Shown here one piece after another: positions 44,249 to 54,707 of a stretch of 64,000 nt of DNA. How positions within the stretch are numbered: the stretch's first letter is position 1; every line of letters starts with the position of its first letter. The DNA is from Uranotaenia lowii. Its lineage: Eukaryota; Arthropoda; Insecta; Diptera; Culicidae. Both the position numbers and the translations under genes were made by a program. The stretch is from positions 285,234,875 to 285,298,874 of the forward strand of contig NC_073693.1 of the NCBI RefSeq assembly GCF_029784155.1, given 5' to 3'. The notes under the pieces are model-generated. The model was not told the DNA's origin, searched no databases, and saw only the letters and a program-made list of their open reading frames with translations.

Positions 44249-46333
44249 CAGTGGTTTTCAAACTTTTTTCATTCACCGCCCCCTTTTGTAAAATTTTTGA
44301 GCTCAACGCCCCCCTGTGCAAATTGTTTAGAAAATGGTAGCCTAAATCGTTAAAAACCATTAGCTTTTGGTTTTATGTGTGTATATTTCGTGATTTTTCA
44401 GGTTTATAGAAATTCTTTAACTTACTTTCTCGTTCGAAAGAAAAATGTAAATTTTTGAAAAATATACGGAAAATGATCAATTATTACAACTTAAAAGCGC
44501 GTTTTCTCGGAATAAGGTTTCATGCTCTTATACTTTTTTGGCTTCAAGGGCCTCATATTGCTTCAAGTCTCCAGTAAACACTCAATTCTATGTAAAGTTT
44601 CCTGAACAACCTGTCCAGGTCCTAAATAGATTGATCAGTTTGTTTTGATATCAGTTCATATATCTTAAATTTCGGTAATCAAAATTACATACTCACCAAT
44701 AGTTTGCATTTCAAGCCAGTGAAAAAACGTAAAAGAAGTATTATTTCTTGATATCTGAATTTGAGTTCGGATTAACGAATAAGGACTTCAAATAAAAATT
44801 CTCTTACTTAAAAAAAATCTTTCATTTCTTTTTTGGTAAAATCTGCCACTAAATCTAACGTCTTTTTACAAAAAAATTTTCGATGTTTTTTTCTGTTGCG
44901 CAGTTTCTTCAAAACAATAGGGGAGAATGAGGATACTTGATCCCTGGGGATACTTGATTCCTTAGCTATATCTCGAAACTAGAGTGTCTTACAAAGATCA
45001 AATGTTCTAGAAAAATGTGCCAAATGAGCAAAATAACAATGCTTGTAGTTTAAAATTTTTTTAACAAAATAATTGTTTGAGTAATTGAACTTTGTTTAAA
45101 AAATTTCACATAATGTAACTTGAAGATCTTTTTTCATCACTTTAAAATGTTCCTTACATGGGAAAATTATGAAAAAAATATTTGTTCCAATATATCAATC
45201 GTTCGAGCGTAGAATGAACTTCATAATGCCATATTTTCAAAGCAATGGAAAACTCTCAACTTTTTTCAGAAAAAGTTTTCTAAAATGTTGATTATGGGTA
45301 TAATTGATCCCCTAGAGTTGGGTACAATTGATCCCCCTTCCAAACGGCATATTCTTCTTCTGAATTGATCGTTATGATTGCTAATCACGAAATTACTAAT
45401 ATTTATCCAAAAACTGATATTTATCAAACAATTGTCTGAAGAAAAGACCAAAAATCATTAATTTTCTCATAATTATAAAAAATAGCGCCTTTAAGTATGC
45501 AATGTTATTAGCGTTGAGACAAAGTTATAGAATTTTCTTCATATGTCTGCTATAAATTGTGAAATGAGAACAAACATGACCAAAATAGTAAATTAACATT
45601 CTATCTTGGGGTTTTGTTTGATTTTTATACAAGGATTATGGCTTCCTGAATAAAAGATCAAGTCTCCTTCAAAAGGGGATCAAGTCTCCCCTAACTTCAG
45701 AAAAATCACAATTTTTTTACTCCCACGAAAATGCTTCTAGTTTATCAACGGGTTTAAGTATCGTTCTAATTTTTTAAGCATAGAAACTTGAAGTTACAAG
45801 CTGTCAGAAAATGTCAAAGACGGCGAGTTTCTAAAATTTTCCAAAAAGATATGGTGAAAATAAGAAAAGGGGATCAAGTATCCCCACTCTCCCCTACCTT
45901 TCAATGTTGATAATCATTTCCATCCAAAATAAATCGTTTTTAAGTATAACCCTAAATAATCTTACCAAACAAGATCAACTTGAAGAGTGCATACAAAATC
46001 AGTGACAATTAAAAAAAATCTTGCAGATACATTTTTAGGAAAAAAAAATTAAAAATGGAATAAAAATTTGTTTGTAGCATTGTGAAATTATAGATATTTT
46101 AGCCTTGAACGTGATGTTTAGTTCTGTAACGTTATGTCAATATTTTGCTTCGTTCGATGCTCGTTATGATTTCAAATCTACGTTGTTTCGTGATTTGTGA
46201 AAATGTGAATTACGACCTCACCGCCCCCATGAGTCCATCTAACGCCCCCCAAATTCCAAAATAGAGCTCACCGCCCCCCTGGAAGTTCTCAACGCCCCCA
46301 AGGGGGCGGTAGGGACCACTTTGGAAACCACTG
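44249..46333. mobile_element. Non-autonomous hAT element
   Basis: 2,085 bp. Starts CAGTGGTTTTCAAACTTT and ends with the inverse of CAGTGGTTTCCAAAGTGG. The 8-bp TSD TTCTAATT is at 44241-44248 and 46334-46341. Both ends carry C-rich ACCGCCCCC and AACGCCCCC subterminal repeats. CAGTGGTT termini with an 8-bp TSD are hAT hallmarks. No transposase codons are seen. A TA-flanked MITE is nested at 44918-45896. Confidence 0.9.
44918..45896. mobile_element. TAGGGGA-type MITE nested in hAT
   Basis: Left TAGGGGAGAATGAGGATACT; the right end reversed is TAGGGGAGAGTGGGGATACT, with the homology continuing through TGATCCC. TA on both borders. Internal GGGGATCAAGT-type repeats recur near 45300 and 45665. 979 bp, non-coding. 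Confidence 0.85.
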
Positions 46334-46682
46334 TTCTAATTCAATCAACCGGCAAACACGGCTAAGCTGTGCGTGTGAATGTAGCAAAAGCAACAACAAA
46401 AACATTCCTTCAATTCATTGGCAAACAACACCGGCCAAGCTGCCCGGCTTTAGCAGCTGTGTATATGTAGCGTGTGTATGTAATAGCAGGCAGTAAGCAA
46501 AGCACAGTTCTCATTCAATGGGTTTCCCGTTCCTTCACTCCCGTTCCCTTTCCCGTTTCCATCTTAAGACAAAGGAATGCATTGAAAGGAGGCCAAACGC
46601 CGGGAAGCCGCCGTTGTAAGTTTTTTGTGATTGATCGGTAACAGAAACCCTATGACAAATATACCTCGTCCTGCATGAAGCT

Positions 46683-46765
46683 CGAATAGTACACTGGTTA
46701 GAATGTCGGACTGGCAAGACGAAACAATTGGTAATGTGAGTTCGATTCTCACTACAGCGCTGTGG
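46683..46765 (+). repeat. tRNA-derived SINE head
   Basis: A-box-like TAGTACACTGGTTAG at 46687-46701 and B-box GAGTTCGATTC at 46738-46748, in a segment inserted in the R1 endonuclease. The flanking TGTAGCAAAAGCAACAACAA phrase occurs at both 44215 and 46379, so the surrounding segment is itself repetitive. Confidence 0.5.
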
Positions 46766-46984
46766 TTTTAATTTTTATTTTCTTGTTTCTGGGATGAATT
46801 ATCCAATAGGAAGGAAATCCCATAAAATGTTTTTCTTGTTTCGCTTGAATGTAGTGGTCATCATTTTGGTTGGGAGCCGAGTCCTTATGCCAGTTACGGT
46901 TTTTCAAACATACCGTCTTCGGCACAGTGCACATTTCAGAGCATTATCGGCACAGAGATTTGCTAAAAAGGCATTGGATTTTTG

Positions 46985-47405
46985 CAACCTCTTCTATGGG
47001 TGCAGTTAACCGCCCAAGCGTTGCAGTCTCCTACTATTACTACAGGGGCCTTTCCTGTCAGTTCGTGAGTGAGTTCATCCAACATTGTGTTGAACTTCTC
47101 GATCGTCCATCTTGGTGGAGCGTAGTAGCTGCAGAAAAAGATGCCGTTAATTTTTGCAATCACGAATCCGTCCCGAGAATCTACCACTATCTCCTGAATA
47201 GGAAAACGTCCCGTGGCGTAGACAGCGGCTAAGTCAGACCTGTCTGCTGTCCAATTACCATTTCCAGACGGAATTCTACATGGTTCTGATAGAAGCGCCA
47301 CATCACACTTCCTTTCGCCTACCGTTTGCTCCTGCAGAAGCTGTGCAATCTCGCTATGGTTGAGGTTTAGCTGGATTATTTCCAGTTTTACTGGCTTGCT
47401 TTTGC
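46985..47405 (-). pseudogene. R1 ORF2: endonuclease N-terminal part
   Basis: Minus strand: LEIIQLNLNHSEIAQLLQEQ, CDVALLSEPCRIPSGNGNW (catalytic E in SEP), FFCSYYAPPRWTIEKF and VIVGDCNAWAV (normally GDFNAW; F is C here), breaking off at CTHRRG. The natural continuation PLLESFARL lies at about 43930 and again at about 41365. The start of ORF2 overlaps or closely follows the ORF1 zinc knuckles. Confidence 0.88.
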
Positions 47406-49162
47406 CTTTGTATATACCGGGCAGTCCAAGCCACCAGTTTCGTGGACATTGCCATCTGCCTGCTTGCATAGCATACATTTCGGGTGTTTTTTGCATTCTC
47501 GAGCGGAGTGTCCCTCTTCACCGCATCTTCCGTTCTTCACCGTTCAGCTTCGGGATAGATGATCAAAATCCCAGCAATTGAAGCAGCATTGTATCTGCTT
47601 CGGTATCCTGGGTGCGGTTCTAAAATGCCCTATTGACCACCCAACTCTTACACTCCCTACCGTAGTAGCGTGTTGGTCGCTGTTGGTGAGAGACGAATCG
47701 TTGCAATCTGCATTCCACCGTACGCCTTTCTTATTTTTATAGCTACTGATTCGTTACTCATGCCAGGTATGCTGGAGAGAGCTTTCTCGAGCTCCTATGC
47801 AGTGGTAAACTCATCCAAGTCCTTACATTCAATGGACGCGACCTGTGATCAAGGTTGCCGAAATAAATTCTGTATTTTTGAGAAAAAAAAATCTGACTTT
47901 CTGTGATTTTAACCAAAAATTCTGTGATGGATTTCTGTGATGCTATTTCCTTGAAATTCATAGAAAATTCATGATAACTTGTGTCTTTTTCACATTTTAT
48001 TTGGATAAAATCAATTACCATTAGCAATCTTATCATACTTTTCTAATTCAAAGTAAGAAACCCAAATTTCATACTGTCATAAAAAAATTATAATCTCGAA
48101 AATCCATTCAAAATTCAAAAATTCTGTGAAATCTGTGAAAATTTCAAAATTCTGTGGTCTGTGATGAAAATTTGCTCAAAATTCTGTGAAATTACAGATT
48201 TTTCTGTGATTTCGACAACCTTGCCTGTGATGACGCATGGACAGTAGCTTCATCGCCTAGGGTGCTTTCGACAAGCTCCTTGAAGTCGGCGCTCTTTACC
48301 GTCGGGTCTTTTTTTTAGCTCGAAGAGCAGTTCGCCTTTTTGGGTGCGTCTTGTTTTGGTGACGCTTTCACCAAAAGCAGAAAACTTTGGCTCTGCGCGT
48401 AGCTTCCGGAACAAATCCGCATACATTGTGCCTTCTTTCGCTTCCACGATAAGGGAATCACCCCTGGACATCACCCGTTGAGGTTTGGGTTTTGGTGGTG
48501 GTTCTGGCTTCATAACGACCTTTCTTTTCACGTTCTCCTTCCTATTGCGAACCATTCGTCAGCCTCCAGCACTGCTTTCACCGTCGGCATTCTCATAGTC
48601 CTTACCCCCTTCCTTTTTTTAGGAATCGTTCACGACGGGGGAGTCGCGATCTCTTTTTGCGGTTTTTCTCGTCTTGGACTCCTTCGAAAGTCCTCGAGAA
48701 GCAACCCATTTTGCTTCCTCCAGGTCCTTCTTTCCTTGACGGCACTCTGCAGGAGCACCATCAATTTCGGCACCCAGGTCTTGATGATGTACGTGTGCAC
48801 GTTGTTGGTGCTTCGAACAAACTCCTGCATCTTGTCGATCATGTCGGCTGCCTCCAAAAGGCCACTTTTTTTTATGCCCCTTGTGCACCTCTTCCTGCGA
48901 CTGGGATCTGCTCCTCTTGTTGGGAACTGCTAAGGTTTTCAGTGGACCCATCAACGACCGGGCTTCTTCCCGCTTCCTTGGCAACCTCCCTGCCAATCTC
49001 CTATCCTAGCTCCTTTACTAATTTGCTCAGAAGAGCAGACCTAAGGAGTCCTTTCTTAGCAAAGACCTCCGTCTGAGTTCTTTTACTTTCTCCTCCTTCG
49101 TCCGAGCTAACATCAGTTGTCTCGAAGTTCTTTCTGTTTTTGGTGTTGTTGTTTATGTTCAT
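47406..49162 (-). pseudogene. R1 ORF1 (gag-like) with zinc knuckles
   Basis: Starts at ATG 49162 (MNINNNTKNRKNFETTDVSS). A basic/Ser-rich region and a PEPPPKPKPQRVMSRGDSLI stretch follow, then the conserved MYADLFRKLRAEPKFSAF and TRRTQKGELLFELKK block (48250-48440). After the MITE at 47850-48223 the frame continues into CCHC knuckles: CWDFDH, CGEEGHSAREC and CMLCKQADGNVHETGGLDCP near 47590-47420. ORF1 proteins of this clade bind element RNA. A stop near 49005 and shifts near 48600 and 47480 show decay. Confidence 0.85.
47850..48223. mobile_element. hAT-type MITE in R1 ORF1
   Basis: 374 bp. Starts CAAGGTTGCCGAAAT; ends with the inverse of CAAGGTTGTCGAAAT. TSD CCTGTGAT at 47842-47849 and 48224-48231. 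The interior is rich in AATTCTGTGA repeats. Removing it rejoins the gag frame. Confidence 0.9.
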
Positions 49163-49705
49163 GTTTAGTCCCACGAGTAGCTAGGGAAATATACGGTCCA
49201 CTGCGCCAGTGCCCTGCTTTAGCGCAGTAAGGACTTCATTACTGTGGGGTGCGTCCTGGTGCCCCACAGGCTACCGTTTGCGACTGACACATTTTCGACC
49301 CGTCAGCCTTCCACCTCATCAGCACGCTCTTTCGCATAGAGGCGTTTTCACACCTCCATGAGCGGCACACTTTGGGTAATCTTGGGTCGTTGTATCCAAT
49401 AGGTTCGGTTAGAAAAGTCCGAGTTTGTTGCGTATATCTTCATCCATAGGGAGGTTTCGTCAGTTCCGCTTGCATAGTCCATTTCCGTAGCAGGTGTCTT
49501 TATAAGAGGGGTTTCTATCAGTTCCGTTTGCATAATCCATTTCTGTTGCATATGTTATCGTTAGAAGAGGGGACGGTTCCGATTTGTTCCGAGTGCATAA
49601 TCCGAGTTCGTTTGCGTAGGTCAGGGGAGAGTTTTGCTGTATTTAGTCGCCTCTTACGCCATGAGTCAGCGACCCCGGGGTAGTATTCTAATGCTGCTTC
49701 CCACA
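49163..49705 (-). other. R1 5' leader with internal ~66 bp repeats
   Basis: Non-coding leader upstream of the ORF1 ATG. CAGTTCCGCTTGCATAGTCC near 49460 and CAGTTCCGTTTGCATAATCC near 49519 are parts of a short tandem repeat, with a third diverged unit near 49575. The outer end carries GTCGCCTCTTACGCCATG, a phrase I know from R1-type elements in mosquitoes. The leader may hold the internal promoter. Confidence 0.5.
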
Positions 49706-49708
49706 GGT

Positions 49709-49760
49709 ATAAAGGGTTTTCTTTAAGGTGGCTATTATGCCCTCATTAAAATATTATGAA
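49709..49760. repeat. Fragment of a TAGGGGA-type MITE end
   Basis: TTTAAGGTGGCTATTATGCC resembles TTAAGGTGGCCATTATGCCC near 14087. It sits directly next to the R1 5' end, so R1 may have landed in such a MITE. Confidence 0.4.
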
Positions 49761-49888
49761 TTTGACTGTCGCAACCGCTTTTGAAGCAGACGAAATTAAA
49801 CCATCGGATTTTGATCGATTAGATTAGTAGATGATTCGGATATTACATAATTAGTTGCCGTGTCTTCGGGGCGATTAAACTCGAAATT

Positions 49889-50335
49889 GAAACAAATTAA
49901 TGAGGCACAAGTACCGCGAGAAATTAGTTTAGCTCCGATTTTGACTTGTAGGTGACGAAAACTAGTGTCGCAAATCCGCTAGTACAAGCTACTAGAGTTA
50001 GTACCGACAGAAATTAGGTAAGCTCGATTTAAACTTGCGACCTGATTATTAAAAGGGTAGAAATTGATAAGAACTTGTTTTACCACTTACTTGATACAAG
50101 CTTGTACAACGTAGTACAAATAGAAGTCCAATCATACTCAATATAAAAATGGAGTAAAGTGAACAAGTAGAAGGCTTATTTAACATCAACACTGGTAGCT
50201 TGTACTAGCAAACTCGCGACACTATTTTTCGTCACCTACAAGTCAAACCCTTTCACTGGACCGGTCAAAAGTTTAAATCGGAGCTAAACTAATTTCTCGC
50301 GGTACTTGTGTCGTTAACCATCACTAATTTGTTTT
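49889..50335. mobile_element. Foldback element 1
   Basis: CACAAGTACCGCGAGAAATT and TAGTTTAGCTCCGATTT from 49906 pair with their complement ending at 50310. The pairing extends outwards through AAACAAATTA. A second inner pair, GACTTGTAGGTGACGAAAA, adds to the stem. Non-coding. Confidence 0.75.
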
Positions 50336-50349
50336 AATATGGACCCCTA

Positions 50350-50660
50350 AGACCAAGCCCACCGGGCGTTGCTATTTCGGTCGGTATTTTAGATGGTTTG
50401 ATTGGTTGCGTTTTTATCTATTTACTGATTTTCGCACCCATTGTTGCCATCAAGGTTGGTATTTGTGTTTGTTTATTTTCTGAAGGCGACGACCGGCTAC
50501 GTTGCTACCGGGTTGCTACATAAACGCATCCTGTAACAACCTACTGTTCGAATGCTATTTCTCGAATCAAGTTAGCGACTCTTGGTGCGATGATGGGTTG
50601 ATAGATATGTTGCTGAATGTACTCGATACGAGGTTTAGCAACCATTGGTGGGCTTGGTCT
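50350..50660. mobile_element. Foldback element 2
   Basis: AGACCAAGCCCACC (50350-50363) and GGTGGGCTTGGTCT (50647-50660), with weaker pairing inwards (GTTGCTA and TAGCAAC). About 310 bp, non-coding. Confidence 0.65.
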
Positions 50661-50739
50661 AAGACACGGCAACTAATTAATAAACGCGTTTCGGGTATCA
50701 ATGAACTTCATAACTGTCGGAAAAGGGATATTTTGACAT

Positions 50740-51020
50740 TTTTTCAATGACATTCACACCTACTAAAATCCATGAATTTCATTGCGTCATTCGTAGAACC
50801 AACCGAACCAATGACATTCGCTAGGCAGAAATGTTATTGAAGAGAAAAATGACATGACATTTTGGTTGGCGAATGTCATTGCAAAACTCAATGATATTTT
50901 TTTCATTTGCGAAACATTTTTTGGATGACTGGCAATGTCATTGAAGTCTCGGAGAAATGTTATGCGAAATGTTATGCGACTGTTACGAGTTTGAGTTTTA
51001 TTTCAATGACATTCTCAAGC
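50740..51020. repeat. Cluster of CAATGACATT motifs
   Basis: CAATGACATTC at 50745 and near 50809 and 51004; the inverse (AATGTCATTG) near 50873 and 50934. CCAACCGAACCAATGACATT and TTTTGGTTGGCGAATGTCAT form an inverted pair in the centre. This may be a small MITE with subterminal repeats. Confidence 0.5.
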
Positions 51021-51459
51021 CTGCCACAATGTTTATTACTGTGATTCTACAAAATCTCACAATCTCGTTCATATCAAATCCGAAATTCCTTATTTTAGGT
51101 TACGGTTAGATGATATTAGATGATTATTGATTGTATTTCACTTTTCGGCATAAAAATGAAGAAATTAGGAAGATCTTATTTACTTAAACTTTTTTTCCTA
51201 TTCTTCAAATATCTCAAATTCTGGAATCCGCATCTCCTTCTTTAATAAATGTAGATATCGGTTGTTATTTAAGAAAAGATGAATTCAGAGAACAACTTTA
51301 AACATTAACCATGTTGAAACTTTTGTTGCAACTCTATTTGACTGAATTCAGTCAAAATTTGATTTAATTTTTTTACAATGTGTTTTTTTAACGTCTCACT
51401 CCCACTTCGTTATGATGCTCACGAAAATTTAACAAATTTCTTTTAGTTTTGGAAGGAAA

Positions 51460-52620
51460 TTATTGCGACTCATTCAACAGGGCATAACTTTTTTACCATT
51501 AGGTAAAAATCAACCAAATTTTGCACACTATCTCATTGATGTGTATTGTTTACATGCTGTCAAACTCGAAGTCGTGTTTTTCGATTCAACGAAAATGGAG
51601 GTGAACCAACGCGAGTCAATTCCAAACACCTGGAATTTCCTGACCTGTTGCACCGGCAGTTGGGAAAAATTTTGAACATTCATCATTTTACCGTCTCCAG
51701 AATGTTGAAACGGTTCCAGGAGCGGTTGACGTTGGACCAAGGCAAAGGAGCTGGAAGAAACCCGGCACCGGAGAACATAATGACGGAAAGAAAGGTGAAG
51801 CGGATGATTAAAGCAAATCCAAACGTCTTAAGCCGTGATTTGGCTAAAAAAACGGTATGTCGCAGAGCTACGTCCAGAATGCAAAGAAGAGAGCTGGACT
51901 ACATACATACAAAGTACAGAACTTCCCAAACCGCGATGAGTGGCAACAATCGACGGCTAAAACTCGGGCACGGAAGCTCTACGAGAAGATGCTGACAAAA
52001 TATTGCTGCTGTGTTATGGACGACGAAACGTATACAAAAGCCGATTTTAAACAAATTCCGGGGTTGAAGTTTTTCACCGGCAAGAGCAAGTTCGATGTGA
52101 ACGACCAATTTAAGAAGAAGAAAATGTCGAAGTTCACCTCCAAATATCTCGTTTGGCAGGCCATCTGCTCTTGCGGACTGAGGAGTAAGCCTTTCGTGCA
52201 CAGTAAATGGCGAGATCTACAAATCTGTATGCCTCAAGAAGCGCCTTTTGCCGTTCTTGCAGCAGCACGACAAAGTTCCGCTATTTTGGCCAGATTTGGC
52301 ATCATGCCACTATTCTAAATGTATCCTGGAGTGGTATGAGGCCAATTCTGTCCATTTTGATGCAAAGGACATGAACCCGCCAAACGATCCGGAGCTTCGC
52401 CCGTTGGAGCAGTACTGGGCTATAATGAAGCGAGAATTTCGGAAGAGCAAGAAGGCAGTCAAAGACGAGAAGGACATGTTAAGAAAATGGAGAAAACAGA
52501 GAAACTGGTACCGGATGACACGGTAAAGACTTTGATGAAGGGCATCAAGCGAAAATGTGTTCAATTTTACACTCAACGCTCCATAGATTAACTTTTCTTT
52601 TGATATTTGAAGTAAATATA
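51460..52620 (+). pseudogene. ITmD37E (Tc1/mariner superfamily) transposase, broken
   Basis: A DDE transposase that cuts and pastes its own element. It probably starts at ATG 51594 (MEVNQRES). A helix-turn-helix region (FTVSRMLKRFQERLTLDQGK, then GAGRNPAP) and RKVKRMIKANPNVLSRDLAK follow in a shifted frame. The catalytic core has MDDETYTKADF (first D near 52019), FWPDLASCHYS (second D at 52293-52295) and LRPLEQYWAIMKREF (E at 52407-52409). The last two are separated by 37 residues, the DD37E signature known from mosquito elements. At least two frameshifts (near 51650 and 51860-51990) and another near 52250 inactivate it. TIRs were not identified with certainty. Confidence 0.92.
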
Positions 52621-54189
52621 TGTTTAAAACTACCCTAAAATTTTGGTTTGATTCTAAACATTATAAGAAAATTGGCATGACATTTTCGGCGTCGGAATAA
52701 AATTTTTGCCCTCTAAATGGAAGTTTGAAAACATATCGAATACATACACTCATTTAAAAATTATCGATCAATGAAGTAAATCAAGTACAATTTACAGTAA
52801 ACATTAAAAATCTTTAGGTTATTGTTTTTTCTGTCAAGTAGGTACCCCTTTTCAGTTGACTATCCGGATATGTTTGCCTCAAAAAACTTCCATGCATCCC
52901 AATGTGCTGCTGCCATCAATGAAGTTCACTACTGACTGGCGCAAAGGTTCTTTCTAGCTGGTGGCGCTCAGTCAATAAAGCTGTCGGTTTGATGTTGCCT
53001 ATTATTTGTCGATGCTGCGGCGCAGTCTTGTTGAACAAATCCGGTGGAATGCGCGAAATCTGCGCCATCGATTGCGAGAAAGTGACTCAAGCCATTTGTC
53101 ATCGCGCGCATTCGGAGCATTTTACCGATGTTATTTTTATGATCACAACTTTTTGTGTGTTTGGCATGTTTTTCAGCGGAGCAGTATTTTGTTTTTCATT
53201 CCACTGAAGCTGTTTCGTATTTTGCGTTTCGCTAATTCGGGTCGTATGATTTGATGCGATTTTTTCTCTTAGGCAGCTTCTCAGCAACCTCTCGTTTACC
53301 GTCAGAAATCCATAGGAACAACGATCATTAAACGACGATTCAGCGACTCTAGTCAATCATAAGTGAAAGTAATAAGTTAATCGGTGAAATTAACCTTGGC
53401 TGGGTGCCACCCGATAATTCCTGTGGCGTTTTGCATCACCAATTTTGTCTATGAGATTCTTTTTTGTTTTAATGTTCCGCAAAAGAAAGAAAAACACGAC
53501 CCCTGAGAACGTAATCTTCGACTGGAAAAGCGTAAACGGCGATCTGAACACACTTTTCAATGTCACGAACCCCGCGAAACGAAACGAAACTTTCTTTGAC
53601 TGTCTACTGCTGACTAAGCGGCTAATTGAAACGTCAAAAAGTAGCCCCCGGGTTGAAAGCTACAAAATTATTACACCTGAGACCAATTAGTTATGTTGTG
53701 CAAAAATTACAACTGTCACCTTGGGAAATCTGGTCCGATGTCGGTAGTCTTGGAGTCAATGTACTGGTTTGAGAGAAAAATTTGTTCATCAGCTACTAGC
53801 TTTTTTTTGTTGTTGTTTCCAGACTCATCTTTCGAGTTCTCGCTGTTATACAACCAATGGCTGGCTGCAACTGATAACGAGATGTCCAATTTGACAGCTA
53901 AGCTACGCCTCGGCATCATCAGGCTGAAATGAAAGGAAAAATGTTGCTTAGACAGGCTAGTTCCGACGCAAATGAGACACTTTCACACACTTTTTGGGGG
54001 CTAATTACATGTAATTCACAAACAGAATTATACATCTTTCTACGAATATTAACTTAAAAGTCATGTTAAGGTTTAATGACAATAAAGCGGTTGTGAAAAA
54101 AGGAATGAACTTTTTGTTAAATTGGTGATTTTTGTGATCTAGTTCTAACTTCAAACATTTGAGATCTGAATCCCTTCCTGAGATATGAA
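52621..54189. other. Non-coding DNA, no feature supported
   Basis: Frames of up to about 80 codons exist near 53006 and 53445, but none has recognisable motifs. 53000-53700 is less AT-rich than its flanks and could be unique sequence. Confidence 0.4.
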
Positions 54190-54676
54190 TTCTGAACTCA
54201 AAGTTCTGCATTCTGTGTTTTAAGTTGAAAGTTCAATGTTCTAAGTTCTGAGTTCTAAGTTGTGAGCTCTAAGTTCTAAGTTCTAAGTTCTAAGTTCTAA
54301 AATCTCAGATCTAAGTTCTAAGTTCTGAGTTCTGAGTTTTAAGTTCTAAGTTCTAAGTTCTAAGCTCAAAGTTTCAAGTTCTAAGGTATATGTTCTAAGT
54401 TAACAGTTCTAAGTTCTGAGTTATAAGTTCTAAGTTCTAAGTTGTAAGTTGTATATTGTAAGTTGTAAGTTGAAAATTCTAGGTTCTAAGTTCTAGGTTC
54501 TAAGTTCTAAGTTCTAATATCTCATTTCTAAGTTCTCAGTTCTAAGTTCTAAGTGCTGAGTTCTAAGTTCTAAGCTCTAAGTTCCAAGTTCTGAGTTCCG
54601 AGTTCATAGTTTAAAGTTCAAAGTTCATAGTTCAAAGTTCTAAGTTCTAAGTTCAAAGTTATAAGTTCTAAGCTCT

Positions 54677-54707
<31 letters not shown>

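Larger units (their letters stand above)
41881..44446. repeat. Tandem duplication unit B (2,566 bp)
   Basis: Second unit, offset by 2566. It continues past 44446 into the full hAT element, while unit A continues leftwards into the rest of the RT. The duplication therefore arose after the hAT and MITE insertions, or is an assembly artefact. Confidence 0.93.
39007..49705 (-). mobile_element. R1-clade LINE, minus strand, multiply interrupted
   Basis: One LINE can be followed from a 5' leader (about 49705-49163) through ORF1 with zinc knuckles, an endonuclease and the first half of the reverse transcriptase, breaking off near 39020 just after the LSDRQFG block. Insertions are a hAT-type MITE in ORF1 (47850-48223), a composite of about 3 kb in the endonuclease (about 43940-46990, containing a SINE head and a hAT element with a nested MITE) and a 943 bp MITE in the RT region. 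The middle, 39315-44446, consists of two identical 2,566 bp tandem units. The R1 clade is inferred from the NLNHSE endonuclease start and the KSPGPDGIPN RT block. The insertion site is not rDNA. Confidence 0.85.

Noticed and set aside
53006..53690. Small host genes (82- and 81-codon frames)
   Set aside because: No motif, no homologous family that I can recognise, no splice or promoter evidence; length is within chance expectation.
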